This document shows, piece after piece, positions 27,441 through 36,747 of a stretch of 64,000 bases of DNA. Source of the DNA: Alloalcanivorax marinus (GTDB lineage: Bacteria > Pseudomonadota > Gammaproteobacteria > Pseudomonadales > Alcanivoracaceae); contig NZ_JAEKJB010000010.1 of the NCBI RefSeq assembly GCF_016785095.1, forward strand, positions 124,001 to 188,000. The letters run 5' to 3'. The stretch's first letter is position 1; each line of letters starts with the position of its first letter. The translations under genes and the position numbers were made by a program. Below the pieces are notes generated by a model. The model ran no database searches. It saw only the letters and a list, made by a program, of their open reading frames with translations, and was not told where the DNA came from.

Positions 27441-27466
27441 AAGGGCCCCGTTCGGGGCCCTTTTTT
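27441..27466 (+). terminator. Intrinsic terminator of fliC
   Basis: AAGGGCCCCG pairs with CGGGGCCCTT and runs into six T, 24 bp past the fliC stop. It is a strong Rho-independent terminator isolating fliC from flaG. Confidence 0.9.
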
Positions 27467-27504
27467 ATTTCCACACCCTCGACCGTTCGCGCCGGGCAGG
27501 TAAT

Positions 27505-27531
27505 TAAAGTCCGCGACGCCGTGGCCGATAT
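27505..27531 (+). promoter_or_regulatory. Sigma-28 promoter for flaG
   Basis: TAAAGTCC-N11-GCCGATAT lies 38 bp before the flaG ATG and beyond the fliC terminator, so flaG has its own class III promoter. Confidence 0.85.
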
Positions 27532-27569
27532 CAGCGGAAGACTATGCTGAATATTGCAAAGGCCCTGCC

Positions 27570-27938
27570 ATGAGTTACCCCATTGACGGTTCCGCCTCCT
27601 CCACGCAGGCGTCCCAGTTTTCCTATCTCGCCGCCCGGCAACGGGTGGAAAAGGTGCTCCAGCAGCTGGCCGTGCGGCCGGATGCCGACCACACCACCGC
27701 CACCGAGGCGCGCGCCGTCGCCCAGGAGGAGCTGGTGCGCCCGGTGCAACAGGTCAATGAGGTGCTGCGCCGTTACGGCGTGCAGTTCGATATCAGCGAG
27801 GATTCCGGGCGTACCCTGATCCGGCTGGTGGATCGGGATACCGGTGAATTGATTCGTCAGATTCCGCCGGAGGAGGCGCTCAACGCCGCCCAGCGTCTGG
27901 ATGAGATCAAGGGTTTGTTGCTGAGCGAAGTGGGCTGA
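27570..27938 (+). CDS. flaG: FlaG family protein
   Basis: 122 aa. The C-terminal half shows the FlaG pattern (VQQVNEVLRRYGVQFDISEDSGRTLIRLVDRDTGELIRQIPPEEALNAAQRL). The N-terminus is variable. In polar-flagellated species flaG lies between flagellin and fliD and influences filament length, but its mechanism is uncertain. It is not part of the E. coli set, so it is one of the non-enteric elements here. It converges on fliE with a 13-bp gap. Confidence 0.92.
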   Translation: MSYPIDGSASSTQASQFSYLAARQRVEKVLQQLAVRPDADHTTATEARAVAQEELVRPVQQVNEVLRRYGVQFDISEDSGRTLIRLVDRDTGELIRQIPPEEALNAAQRLDEIKGLLLSEVG

Positions 27939-27951
27939 CGGCCCGCCGCCC

Positions 27952-28290
27952 TTACACCTGCATGTTCATGATGTCCTTGTAGGCGGTTACCAGCCGGTTG
28001 CGCACCTGCTTACCCATCTCGAAGGCGATGCTTGCCTTCTGCCCGGTGATCATCACATCGTGCAACTCCACCCCCGGCTCGCCGGCCTGGAAGGCACGGG
28101 CCTTGTCGCCGGATTCAATCTGCAACTGATTAATGCGCTCCAGACTGGACTGCAGGGCGTCGGCGAACCCGCCGCTGCCCACGGTAGCGTCGAGTCGCTC
28201 GCCGGCGGGCCGGGCGCCGGCCTGGGCGGACAGTTCCTGCATCTGGTTGAGGGCCGCCTGCATGGCGGGGGACACGGCCGGTGCGCTCAT
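27952..28290 (-). CDS. fliE: Flagellar MS-ring/rod junction protein FliE
   Basis: 112 aa linking the FliF ring to the rod. GGFADALQSSLERINQLQ in the middle and the C-terminal VELHDVMITGQKASIAFEMGKQVRNRLVTAYKDIMNMQV are diagnostic. I chose the ATG at 28290 (MSAPAVSP) with GGGAG six bases upstream. The frame extends 12 codons further. It is transcribed alone, divergently from fliF, as in E. coli. Confidence 0.95.
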   Translation of the reverse strand: MSAPAVSPAMQAALNQMQELSAQAGARPAGERLDATVGSGGFADALQSSLERINQLQIESGDKARAFQAGEPGVELHDVMITGQKASIAFEMGKQVRNRLVTAYKDIMNMQV

Positions 28291-28364
28291 CCGGGACTCC
28301 CTGGGGTTCATCATTAAGGTAGGCAAAGACTAGCAGCGCCGGGGCGCTCGCCAAGCGCTCAATT

Positions 28365-28400
28365 GACGGCAAAAAGCCGGGCTTTTCTTTCCTTTGCCAG
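28365..28400. promoter_or_regulatory. Possible FlhD4C2 box between fliE and fliF
   Basis: GACGGCAAAAAGCC (28365-28378) and CTTTCCTTTGCCAG (28387-28400) form an imperfect inverted pair. They resemble the two halves of the FlhDC site (AATGGCAGAAATAGCG and its inverse), with a short spacer. The location between divergent fliE and fliF is where such a box is expected. The match is loose. Confidence 0.35.
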
Positions 28401-28531
28401 GACCACCGGTGCCGATAATGGCAAGGGTCGCATTACCGTCCGGGCCGGGGATCGCCCGGCGGTCGAGCCAGATAAAGAGATGACGCAGCAATGCCCTTTC
28501 AGCATCACAGCCGCTACACCCGGGGAATGGC

Positions 28532-30247
28532 ATGAGCACCGGCGCAGCCAACCCCGCCTCGCAAGCCACCGGTGATGGCGCCGGTGCGCAAGGCATCGAG
28601 CAGCTATGGGCGCGCCTGCGCGCCAACCCCCTGGTGCCCCTGCTGGTGGCCGGTGCCGCGGTCATCGCGGTGGTGGCGGCGCTGACGCTATGGGCCAGCG
28701 CCCCGGAGTACCGGGTTCTGTACAGCAATCTGAGCGAAGCGGATGGCGGGCGCATCATCAGTGAACTGGAAAGCCGCGCCGTGCCCTATCGTTTCGCCGA
28801 AGGCGGGCAGGCCCTGATGGTGCCCGGCGACCAGGTGCACCGGCTGCGCCTGCAACTGGCGGAACAGGGCCTGCCGGAGGGCGGCAACGCGGGCTTCGAC
28901 ATCATGGACCGGCAGGCGTTCGGCATCAGCCAGTTCGCCGAGCGGGTCAACTTCCAGCGTGGCCTGCAGGGCGAGCTGGCCAGCACCATTGAATCCCTGG
29001 GCCCGGTATCCGGCGCCCGGGTGCATCTGTCCATGGCCAAGCCTTCGGTGTTCATTCGCGACCGCGAACCGGCCAAGGCCTCGGTGGTGCTGACCCTGGC
29101 GCCGGGCCGCACCCTGGGCGAAGGCCAGGTCAACGCCATTGTTCACCTGGTCTCCAGCAGCGTGCCGGAACTGGCCATCGAGGACGTCACCGTGGTTGAT
29201 CAGGCGGGCCGGCTGCTGTCCAGGCCGGACGATGGCGGCGCCGGCCTGGACGGCACCCGGCTCGACTATGTGCGTGAGTTGGAACGCGGCTACCGCGAAC
29301 GCATCGAAAGCATCCTGGCGCCGATCCTCGGTCGCGACCGGGTGCGCGCCCAGGTCGTCGCGGATGTGGATTTCTCCCGCCGCGAGGAAACCAGCGAGCG
29401 CTACGGCCCCAACCAGGACGACAATCCGGCGGCGGTGCGCAGCCGGCAAATGAACAGCAATTATCAGGGCGACCGGGCCCTGGCCGCCGGCGTGCCGGGC
29501 GCGCTCAGCAATACGCCGCCCGGCGCCGCGCCATCGCCGGTGCAGGACCCGGCCGGCGATGAAGACGGCGACAACGCCGGCACCGACGATGGCGAGGCCG
29601 ACAACACCACCGGCAGCCTGCGCCGCGAAAGCGTCATCAATTACGAAGTGGATCGCAACGTCACCCACGTGCAGCACCAGCGCGCCCGCCTGCAACGGCT
29701 GTCCGTGGCCGTGGTGGTGGACTACCAGAATGGCGTCGACGACCAGGGCAAGCCGGTCAACGAACCGCTCGACCCGGAACGTCTGGAACGCATCCGCCAA
29801 TTGGTGCGCCAGGCGATGGGATATTCCGAGGCCCGCGGCGACGGGCTGGAAGTGGTCAACAGCCCGTTCACCAGGGAAACCGAGGTGGTAGCCGATCGCG
29901 ACTGGTGGCGTGACCCGTTCTGGCAGGGGCTGTTGATGTCCGTGGGGCGCTGGCTGCTCGTGGCCCTGGCCGCCCTGCTGCTGTACACACTGCTGCTGCG
30001 CCCGATTCTGCGCCGCTATCAGGACCAGCGCCCGACGCCGGCGCCGCAGGCCGCCCCCGCGCCGGTGGCCGCCGCCCCCTATGCGCAGCCCGAACGCGAC
30101 GAGGAGCAGCCGGAACCGCCACCACGCCGCCGCCGGCGTCGCTCCAGCGCCCATGAACAGAACCTCAAGGATCTGCAGGAGATGGCCCAGGAAGACCCTG
30201 CCATGGTGGCGATGATCGTACGCGGCTGGATGAACCGCCATGACTGA
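28532..30247 (+). CDS. fliF: Flagellar MS-ring protein FliF
   Basis: 571 aa. A membrane helix at about 36-56 and another at about 450-475 flank the ring-building periplasmic domains (YRVLYSNLSEADGGRII; FGISQFAERVNFQRGLQGELASTIESLGPVSGARVHL). An acidic insertion rich in Asp/Gly lies around 335-370. The C-terminal cytoplasmic tail (LKDLQEMAQEDPAMVAMIVRGWM) is the FliG-binding segment. Here it is preceded by a Pro/Arg-rich linker. The first gene of fliFGHIJK, it overlaps fliG by 8 bp. Confidence 0.97.
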   Translation: MSTGAANPASQATGDGAGAQGIEQLWARLRANPLVPLLVAGAAVIAVVAALTLWASAPEYRVLYSNLSEADGGRIISELESRAVPYRFAEGGQALMVPGDQVHRLRLQLAEQGLPEGGNAGFDIMDRQAFGISQFAERVNFQRGLQGELASTIESLGPVSGARVHLSMAKPSVFIRDREPAKASVVLTLAPGRTLGEGQVNAIVHLVSSSVPELAIEDVTVVDQAGRLLSRPDDGGAGLDGTRLDYVRELERGYRERIESILAPILGRDRVRAQVVADVDFSRREETSERYGPNQDDNPAAVRSRQMNSNYQGDRALAAGVPGALSNTPPGAAPSPVQDPAGDEDGDNAGTDDGEADNTTGSLRRESVINYEVDRNVTHVQHQRARLQRLSVAVVVDYQNGVDDQGKPVNEPLDPERLERIRQLVRQAMGYSEARGDGLEVVNSPFTRETEVVADRDWWRDPFWQGLLMSVGRWLLVALAALLLYTLLLRPILRRYQDQRPTPAPQAAPAPVAAAPYAQPERDEEQPEPPPRRRRRRSSAHEQNLKDLQEMAQEDPAMVAMIVRGWMNRHD

Positions 30248-31235
30248 ACTGACCAATGCCCGCCGCGCCGCCATCCTGCTGCTGGCCCTGGACGAGGACT
30301 GCGCCGCGGAAGTGTTCAAGCACCTGTCCGCCCGGGAAGTACAGGACGTAAGCCAGGAGATGGCCACCCTGGGTCATGTGTCCCAGGATGAAATGCGCCA
30401 GGTGCTGGACGACTTCTATGATGAATCCGACCAGTTCGCCGCGCTCAATCTTTATTCCAGTGATCACATCCGTTCGGTACTGACCAAGGCGCTCGGCAAC
30501 GAACGCGCCTCCAGCCTGCTTGAGGACATTCTCGAACAAAGCGGCGCCAACTCCGGGATCGACGCGCTCAACCTGATGGAAGCGAACATCGTTTCGGAAA
30601 TGATCCGCGACGAGCATCCGCAGATCATCGCCACCATCCTGGTGCACCTGGAACGCCGCCAGGCCGCCGACGTGCTGGAGTACTTCGACGACAAACTGCG
30701 TAACGACGTGGTGCTGCGCATCGCCACCTTCAGTGGCGTGCAGCCGGCCGCCCTGCAGGAACTCACCGAAGTGCTGGGCGGCATGCTCGACGGCCAGAAC
30801 CTCAAACGCAGCAAGATGGGCGGCGCGCGCACCGCCGCCGAGATCCTCAATCTGATGAATTCCAGCGCCGAGGAGAGGGTGATCGAGACGGTGCGTGCCC
30901 ACAGCGAGGATCTGGCGCAAAAGATCATCGACGAGATGTTCCTGTTCGAAAACCTGCTGGACATCGACGATCGCGGTATCCAACTGCTGCTCAAGGAAAT
31001 CAACAGCAACTCCCTGGTGATCGCGTTGAAAGGCTGCGACGACGCCCTCAAGGAAAAATTCCTGCGCAACATGTCCACCCGCGCCAGCACCCTGCTGCGC
31101 GAGGACCTGGAGGCGAGCGGTCCGATCCGCGTATCCCAGGTGGAGAACGAACAGAAAGCCATCCTGCAGGTGGTGCGGCGCCTGGCCGACAACGGCGAGA
31201 TCGTGCTGAGCGGCGGGGACGACGCCTATGTCTGA
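30240..31235 (+). CDS. fliG: Flagellar motor switch protein FliG
   Basis: 331 aa, the standard length. The N-domain binds FliF, the middle domain carries the EHPQIIATILVHL signature, and the C-terminal torque domain holds the charged helix (LKGCDDALKEKFLRNMSTRASTLLREDLE) that interacts with MotA. It forms the rotor ring with FliM and FliN. It overlaps both neighbours (8 bp each), so translation is coupled through fliFGH. Confidence 0.97.
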   Translation: MTELTNARRAAILLLALDEDCAAEVFKHLSAREVQDVSQEMATLGHVSQDEMRQVLDDFYDESDQFAALNLYSSDHIRSVLTKALGNERASSLLEDILEQSGANSGIDALNLMEANIVSEMIRDEHPQIIATILVHLERRQAADVLEYFDDKLRNDVVLRIATFSGVQPAALQELTEVLGGMLDGQNLKRSKMGGARTAAEILNLMNSSAEERVIETVRAHSEDLAQKIIDEMFLFENLLDIDDRGIQLLLKEINSNSLVIALKGCDDALKEKFLRNMSTRASTLLREDLEASGPIRVSQVENEQKAILQVVRRLADNGEIVLSGGDDAYV

Positions 31236-31944
31236 AACGCGCTTCTCCAATCTCGCTGGCTGGCGCCCCTGGCGCATGGGCGAGCTGGACGACCGCCACC
31301 GCGCCGGCGCGGTGATGGACGACGACCGCGATGCCACCTTCGATCACCAGTCGGAGCTGCGCGCCTTGCGCGACAAAGTACGCGAGCAAGCGCGCCAGGA
31401 AGGTTACCGGGCCGGCTTCGAGGAAGGCCACCGGGAGGGCCATGCCCAAGGCCTGCAAGAGGGCCGTCGCCAGGGCGAGGAAGAAACTGATCGCCAACGT
31501 GCCGAGACCCTGGCCCCGCTGGCGGAGCTGGCCCGGGGCTTCGGTGACGCGCTGGCGAGCCTGGACGAGGGCGTCGCCGAGGAGCTGGTGGAGCTGGCGT
31601 TGACCACCGGCCGGCAACTGGCCGGCGATGCCCTGCGCGAGCGCCCGGAGCAGGTGCTCGCGGTGGTCCGCGAATTGATCCACGACGAACCCAGCCTCAA
31701 TGGTAAAACCCGGCTGTGGCTGCACCCGGACGATCTGACCCTGGTGGAACGGGAACTGGGCGCGGAACTGGCGGCGGCGGGCTGGAAACTGCATCCGGAC
31801 GACCAGCTTGGCCGTGGCGGCTGCCGCGTCACCAGCCCCAGCGGCGAGCTGGACGCCACCTGGGAAAGCCGCTGGGCGGCGGTCAGTGGCCGGGTGCGCC
31901 GGCGCCGCCGCCCGGGCCAGGACAGCGGGGAACCGACATCGTGA
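31228..31944 (+). CDS. fliH: Flagellar export ATPase regulator FliH
   Basis: 238 aa. A run of spaced glycines in the helical N-terminal part ([20 protein letters not shown], about residues 56-75) is the GxxxG repeat typical of FliH. The C-terminal part ([32 protein letters not shown]...LWLHPDDL) is the FliI-binding domain related to ATP-synthase stalk subunits. It overlaps fliG and shares a GTGA junction with fliI. Confidence 0.95.
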   Translation: MSETRFSNLAGWRPWRMGELDDRHRAGAVMDDDRDATFDHQSELRALRDKVREQARQEGYRAGFEEGHREGHAQGLQEGRRQGEEETDRQRAETLAPLAELARGFGDALASLDEGVAEELVELALTTGRQLAGDALRERPEQVLAVVRELIHDEPSLNGKTRLWLHPDDLTLVERELGAELAAAGWKLHPDDQLGRGGCRVTSPSGELDATWESRWAAVSGRVRRRRRPGQDSGEPTS

Positions 31945-33314
31945 GTGCCGCCCGCCACCACCAGCACTGGCGCGCCACCCTGAGCAGCGTCGCCGGTCGG
32001 GTCGCCACGGTGCCCACCTACCAGGCCAGCGGTCGGGTGGTACGCGCCGCCGGCCTGGTGCTGGAAGCGGTGGGGCTGCGCGTGCCCCTGGGCAGCGCCT
32101 GCCGTATCGAGCTGTCCGCCGGTGGCGGTGAACCCGCCGGCTTCGCCGAGGCGGAAGTGGTGGGCTTCTCCGGCGACAATCTGTTCCTGATGCCACTGGC
32201 GGAAATCAGCGGCCTGACCCCGGGGGCACGGGTCTTCCCGCTCGGCCAGGACGGCGCCGGAGCACGCCGGTTCCCGCTGGGCGACGACCTTCTGGGACGG
32301 GTGGTGGATGGCAATGGCCGCCCCCTGGACGACGGCGAATCGGTGGACGAAGCCCCCCACGGCACCCTCACCGCACCGCCCCTGAACCCGCTGTCCCGGG
32401 CCCCCATCGATCAGTGCATCGACGTCGGCATCCGCGCGCTCAACAGCCTGCTGAGCATCGGTCGTGGCCAGCGCATGGGGCTGTTCGCCGGCTCCGGCGT
32501 GGGCAAATCCGTGCTGCTGGGCATGATGGCCCGCTACACCAGCGCCGACGTGATCGTGGTGGGGCTGATCGGCGAGCGGGGCCGCGAGGTAAAGGACTTC
32601 ATCGACAACATTCTCGGCGACGAGGGCCGGCGCCGTGCCGTGGTGGTGGCCGCGCCGGCGGACACCTCGCCACTGCAGCGCCTTCAGGGCGCCGCCTATG
32701 CCACCCGGGTGGCGGAATATTTCCGCGACACCGGCCGCGATGTGCTGCTGATCATGGATTCGCTGACCCGCTACGCCATGGCGCAGCGGGAAATCGCCCT
32801 GGCCATTGGCGAGCCGCCGGCCACCAAGGGCTATCCGCCCTCGGTGTTCGCCAAGCTGCCCGGCCTGGTGGAACGGGCCGGCAACGGCGAGGCCGGCGGC
32901 GGATCGATCACCGCCTTCTATACCGTGCTCACCGAAGGCGACGACCAGCAGGACCCGATCGCCGACGCGGCCCGCGCCATCCTTGATGGCCATGTGGTGC
33001 TGTCCCGGGATCTGGCCGAGGCCGGCCACTACCCGGCCATCGACATCGAGGCTTCGATCAGCCGCGCCATGAACCACATCGTCGACGATCACCAGTGGCG
33101 GCTGGCGCAGCGCTTCAAACAGTTGTTCTCCCGCTACCAGCGCAACCGCGACCTGATCAGCGTGGGCGCCTACAGCGCCGGCAACGATCCGCTGCTGGAC
33201 CAGGCGATGCGTCTGTACCCGGAGATAGAAGGCTTTCTGCAACAGGCAATCGGCGAACGCGCCGACATCGAGCACTCGCGACAGGCGCTTGACGCCCTGA
33301 TGGGGGACCCATGA
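31941..33314 (+). CDS. fliI: Flagellum-specific ATPase FliI
   Basis: 457 aa, the length of E. coli FliI. Walker A AGSGVGKS is at 183-190. [18 protein letters not shown] and the Walker B region [27 protein letters not shown] follow. It energises unfolding and delivery of export substrates. I chose a GTG at 31941 (then SAARHHQHW) that overlaps the fliH stop as GTGA. An upstream ATG in frame would add 75 residues of unrelated Gly/Arg-rich sequence lying inside fliH. Confidence 0.96.
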   Translation: MSAARHHQHWRATLSSVAGRVATVPTYQASGRVVRAAGLVLEAVGLRVPLGSACRIELSAGGGEPAGFAEAEVVGFSGDNLFLMPLAEISGLTPGARVFPLGQDGAGARRFPLGDDLLGRVVDGNGRPLDDGESVDEAPHGTLTAPPLNPLSRAPIDQCIDVGIRALNSLLSIGRGQRMGLFAGSGVGKSVLLGMMARYTSADVIVVGLIGERGREVKDFIDNILGDEGRRRAVVVAAPADTSPLQRLQGAAYATRVAEYFRDTGRDVLLIMDSLTRYAMAQREIALAIGEPPATKGYPPSVFAKLPGLVERAGNGEAGGGSITAFYTVLTEGDDQQDPIADAARAILDGHVVLSRDLAEAGHYPAIDIEASISRAMNHIVDDHQWRLAQRFKQLFSRYQRNRDLISVGAYSAGNDPLLDQAMRLYPEIEGFLQQAIGERADIEHSRQALDALMGDP

Positions 33315-33751
33315 ATCCACTCGATACGCTCATTGATCAAAGCCGCCAGGCCCGCGACAACGCCGGCCGGACCCTGGCCGAGGAACGCCGCGGCCAGCAA
33401 CACAGCGCCGAGCAATTACGTGCCCTGGAGCAATACCGCGCCGACTACCAGCGCCAGCTCCAAGACGCCATGCGCGCCGGCATCGATGCCTCCAGCCTGG
33501 ACAACTACCGGCGCTTCATCCGCTCCCTGGACGACGCCATCGAGCATGCCCGCCGGGCTCTGGAACAGCAAAGCGAAAGGGTGATGGCCAGCCGCGACCA
33601 GCTCCAGCAGCGGCAGCGGCGGCTGTCCTCCTATGACACCCTGGCCAACCGCCGGGCCCGCCAGGAGCGGACCCGGGAAACCCGCCGCGAACGCCGCGAC
33701 ACCGATGAAATGACCACCCACGCCATGGCCCGCCGGCCCCGTTCCCGCTGA
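33311..33751 (+). CDS. fliJ: Flagellar export protein FliJ
   Basis: 146 aa, entirely helical and highly charged: a two-strand coiled coil ([72 protein letters not shown]). Size and coiled-coil form fit FliJ, the central shaft of the FliI ring that also escorts chaperones. ATGA overlap with fliI. Identification relies on position plus this form. Confidence 0.92.
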   Translation: MNPLDTLIDQSRQARDNAGRTLAEERRGQQHSAEQLRALEQYRADYQRQLQDAMRAGIDASSLDNYRRFIRSLDDAIEHARRALEQQSERVMASRDQLQQRQRRLSSYDTLANRRARQERTRETRRERRDTDEMTTHAMARRPRSR

Positions 33752-33773
33752 CCCCGCGTCGCAAGGAGTTCCC

Positions 33774-34910
33774 ATGGACATCAATGCACTGCTCAATGTG
33801 AGCGCCAACGGCACCACGCCCCGCCAGGCGGAAAACACCTCCGGCGAGGGCTTCCGGGACACCCTGGAAACGGCGCGGGCCCAGGCCATGCCAGCCGGCC
33901 TGGCCATGCGAACCGCTACTCTGAATCCGCGAAGCGGCCAGACGGTGCCGGTTCCATCCGCCCTGCCCCTCACCCTGCTGGCCGGCGACGCCGCCACTCT
34001 GCTGGCACCGGGCGTGGCCACCACCGGCCAGGCAACGCCCGGCGACGAATCCGAGCCCCCCGCCGCGCAAGCGGGCGACGAGGATAGCCCGGCAGCGGAG
34101 GGGCTGACGATCCTGGCCGGTGCCCCGGCGCCAACCACCAGCCCGGCCTCCACCGTGGCGGACGCCCCCCCGGCGACGCCGGCGGCGTCCCACGGTGACA
34201 CCGGCACCAACCCGGCCGCCCTGGCCCGCCAGGCAGGTCCCCGGGAAGGCGAGGCCAACGGCCAGCCACCCACCCTGGCGGAACGTCCGCCGTCATTGAG
34301 CAGAAGCGACACCCAGCAAGCCCCGGCGGCGCCGGTGATGGCGGAAACGCAACGCGCCGCCGACCGCCCTGGTGCCAGCGCGGAGCCCGCCACGCCGACC
34401 GCGCCAACCATGCAGCACGTCACCACCAACTCGTCATCCGCTCCCTCCCCGGCGACAACCACCACCGTGACCACCCTGCACACTCCGGTGGCGGCCTCTG
34501 GCTGGGGCCAGGAACTGGGCCAGCAAGTCGTAAGCCTGACCCGACGCGGCGACCAGCACATGGAGCTGCACCTCAACCCCCGCGACCTGGGCCCCTTGAG
34601 TGTGTCCCTGAAACTGGATGATCACGGCGCCCAGGCCCACTTCTTTTCCAGCCACGCGCCGGTACGCGGCGCCGTGGAACAGGCCATCCCGCAACTGCGC
34701 GAGGCGCTGGCCGAACAGGGCATCGCCCTGGGCGAAGCAATGGTCGGCGACCAGCCCCAGCAGCAATTCAACGGCCAGACCGGTGACGGCCAGGCCAATG
34801 GCGCCCCGGCCCCCGCCCTCGCCGACACCGGTGACGACACCACCGTGACCGGCGCCGAACCCGTGCGCGCCGCCGCGCTGCCCACCAGCGGCGTGGATCT
34901 CTACGCCTGA
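33774..34910 (+). CDS. fliK: Flagellar hook-length control protein FliK
   Basis: 378 aa. The first 230 residues are Ala/Pro/Thr-rich and disordered, as expected of the secreted ruler. The C-terminal Flg_hook domain (QHMELHLNPRDLGPLSVSLKLDDHGAQAHF...LREALAEQGIALGEAMV) contacts FlhB to switch export specificity. AAGGAG precedes the ATG. It ends the fliF-fliK run. A 321-bp intergenic with repeat sequence separates it from fliL. A second, divergent FliK-like protein is encoded at 20.8 kb. Confidence 0.94.
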   Translation: MDINALLNVSANGTTPRQAENTSGEGFRDTLETARAQAMPAGLAMRTATLNPRSGQTVPVPSALPLTLLAGDAATLLAPGVATTGQATPGDESEPPAAQAGDEDSPAAEGLTILAGAPAPTTSPASTVADAPPATPAASHGDTGTNPAALARQAGPREGEANGQPPTLAERPPSLSRSDTQQAPAAPVMAETQRAADRPGASAEPATPTAPTMQHVTTNSSSAPSPATTTTVTTLHTPVAASGWGQELGQQVVSLTRRGDQHMELHLNPRDLGPLSVSLKLDDHGAQAHFFSSHAPVRGAVEQAIPQLREALAEQGIALGEAMVGDQPQQQFNGQTGDGQANGAPAPALADTGDDTTVTGAEPVRAAALPTSGVDLYA

Positions 34911-35231
34911 CGGCAGGCGCGGTAGATAGGGGCCGTAGGGACGACCGGGCGGCGCTCCGCTTCAATCGCCATCAAATGGCGGTGCCAGACCCCATCGCGA
35001 CTGAAGTCGCTCCTACAGCACAATCCAACCGTCAGCGCACCACGGAGCCGCGCGGGATGCTACCTCGAAGCGTCTCGTCGTGGTCCTGATGGAGAGCAAC
35101 CACCATCCCGTTAAAACACCACGAACCGAAAATAAGCCCTTTATCAGGCGCTTTTCTCCCCATGCGCCCAGGCACCACCCCGGCATACTCCCCCCAAGAC
35201 ACTCACAGCTCAGGCAAGGACATTCCCCGCA
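34911..35231. other. fliK-fliL intergenic region (321 bp): repeat plus possible promoter
   Basis: The left 185 bp are a copy of the dispersed GTAGGAGCG repeat: a degenerate half at 34935-34972, the core 34994-35016 and the tail 35017-35095. The right part is less GC-rich and contains AACCGAAAATAAGCC near 35128. That loosely resembles a FlhDC half site, so fliL-fliR may have its own promoter. No credible ORF was seen. Confidence 0.55.
34935..35095 (+). repeat. Composite dispersed repeat, copy in fliK-fliL gap
   Basis: The core reads TCGCGACTGAAGTCGCTCCT (34995-35014). It is followed by a tail beginning ACAGCACAATCCAACC and ending with ACCTCGAAGCGTCTCGTCG. The tail is homologous to 53233-53313 and, inverted, to 42435-42480. 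A degenerate related half lies at 34935-34972. Confidence 0.8.
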
Positions 35232-35711
35232 ATGGCAGATTCCCCGAAGCGGTCGCGCAAAACCGGCGTCTTGATCGCCCTGATGGTGGTCCTGGTGGCC
35301 GCGCTGGTGGCGGTCAACCTGTACCTGCTGCTTGGCAATGACGACGCTCCCTCACCGGAAGCGGAGACCTCCGTCGACAACAAAACGCCAGAACCCACCC
35401 GGCTGGTACGACTCGACCCCTTCACCGTCAATATTCAGGGCGAACTGTGCGGCCAGCGGCTGCTCTACGTGGGCCTCTCCCTGGAAGTGGCCGACGCCGC
35501 CACCGAGAGCTACCTGCTCGAGCACCTGCCACAACTGCGCAGTCGCCTGCTGATGCTGCTCTCCAGCCAGGACTCGGAAACCGCCGCCACCGTCGAGGGC
35601 AAACACGCCCTGGCCCGGCAGGTCCTGGCCAGCTTCGAGGAACCGCTCACCGCCTCGCAGCCGGACCTGGCGGTGCGGGATGTGCTGTTCACCGAGTTCA
35701 TCGTGCAGTAA
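35232..35711 (+). CDS. fliL: Flagellar basal-body-associated protein FliL
   Basis: 159 aa. One membrane helix at about 14-35 follows a short basic cytoplasmic start. A periplasmic domain follows with PTRLVRLDPFTVNIQG...LLYVGLSLEVAD and ends with VRDVLFTEFIVQ. FliL surrounds and stabilises stators at high load. Pfam-type FliL features are clear although sequence in the middle is variable. AAGGA precedes the ATG. First gene of fliLMNOPQR. Confidence 0.93.
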   Translation: MADSPKRSRKTGVLIALMVVLVAALVAVNLYLLLGNDDAPSPEAETSVDNKTPEPTRLVRLDPFTVNIQGELCGQRLLYVGLSLEVADAATESYLLEHLPQLRSRLLMLLSSQDSETAATVEGKHALARQVLASFEEPLTASQPDLAVRDVLFTEFIVQ

Positions 35712-35724
35712 CGGGGACGGGCCC

Positions 35725-36747
35725 ATGGCACAAGACGACCTGCTTTCCCAGGAAGAAATCGACGCGCTGCTCAACGGTCCCGGCGAGGACCAGGAGGCAC
35801 CGCAGGCGGAATCCAGTCCGCGGCCCTACGACCCGGCCTCCCAGCATCGGGTGATCCGCGAGCGTCTGCACAGCCTGGACATCATCAACGAGCGTTTCGC
35901 GCGCCAGTTCCGCGTCAGCCTGTTCAACCTGATCCGGCGCAGCGCCGACATCACCGTGGATTCGGTGCGCTACCAGAGTTTCAAGGATTTCGCCCGCAAT
36001 CTGCCGGTGCCCACCAACCTTAACCTGATCGCCATGAAGCCGCTGCGCGGCACCGGCCTGATGGTGTTTCCGCCCAGCCTGGTGTTCATGGTGGTGGACA
36101 ACCTGTTCGGTGGCGACGGGCGCTTCGTGACCAAGTCCGAAGGGCGCGAGTTCACCAACACCGAGCAACGCATCATCCAGCGTATCCTGCGGCTCGCCAT
36201 CGATGCCTACCAGGACGCCTGGAAATCGGTGTATGCCCTGGACATCAGCTACCTGCGGTCAGAAATCCAGGCCAAGTTCGCCAACATCACCAACTCGCCC
36301 AACGAGATCATCGTCAACACCACCTTCCATCTGGAAGTAGGCAACCTGGCCAGCGATTTCCAGGTGTGCATGCCCTACTCGATGATCGAGCCGCTGCGCG
36401 AGCAACTCAACAACCCGGTGGTGGACGGCCACGACAGTGGCGATCACGCCTGGAGCCAGCGCATGGCCGGCGAGATTCGCCAGTCCGAGGTGGAACTGGT
36501 GGCGGAGTTCGTCACCGTGTCCAGCCGCATCTCCGAAATGATACGCCTGCAGCCCGGCGACGTGCTGCCCATTGAACTGCCGGCCACCGTCACCGCCCGC
36601 GTCGACGGCGTACCGGTGCTGGAATGCGAGTACGGCAGCCGTGACCAGCAGCGCGCGCTGCGAGTGTCGCGGGTGATCGACCACGCCAATGCCCACACGG
36701 CCACCAACGCCGGTTTCGTGAAGAGCAAGGACCCCGACCATGAGTGA
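35725..36747 (+). CDS. fliM: Flagellar motor switch protein FliM
   Basis: 340 aa. The N-terminal LLSQEEIDALL is the CheY-P docking peptide. The middle domain contains the motif YQSFKDFARNLPVPTNLNLI and GTGLMVFPPSLVFMVVDNLFGGDGR. The C-terminal domain resembles FliN. It forms most of the C-ring and transmits the CheY signal to FliG. I chose the ATG at 35725 (MAQDDLL), 13 bp after fliL. A longer frame starts inside fliL. Overlaps fliN by 8 bp. Confidence 0.97.
   Translation: MAQDDLLSQEEIDALLNGPGEDQEAPQAESSPRPYDPASQHRVIRERLHSLDIINERFARQFRVSLFNLIRRSADITVDSVRYQSFKDFARNLPVPTNLNLIAMKPLRGTGLMVFPPSLVFMVVDNLFGGDGRFVTKSEGREFTNTEQRIIQRILRLAIDAYQDAWKSVYALDISYLRSEIQAKFANITNSPNEIIVNTTFHLEVGNLASDFQVCMPYSMIEPLREQLNNPVVDGHDSGDHAWSQRMAGEIRQSEVELVAEFVTVSSRISEMIRLQPGDVLPIELPATVTARVDGVPVLECEYGSRDQQRALRVSRVIDHANAHTATNAGFVKSKDPDHE

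Noticed and set aside
28411..28418. GCCGATAA near fliF resembling a sigma-28 -10
   Set aside because: The octamer 11 bp upstream is CTTTGCCA, not TAAAG-like, so no promoter is called.
31716..31940. 75-residue N-terminal extension of FliI from an upstream ATG
   Set aside because: It lies entirely inside fliH, lacks FliI similarity, and the GTG at 31941 gives the exact family length with coupled overlap.
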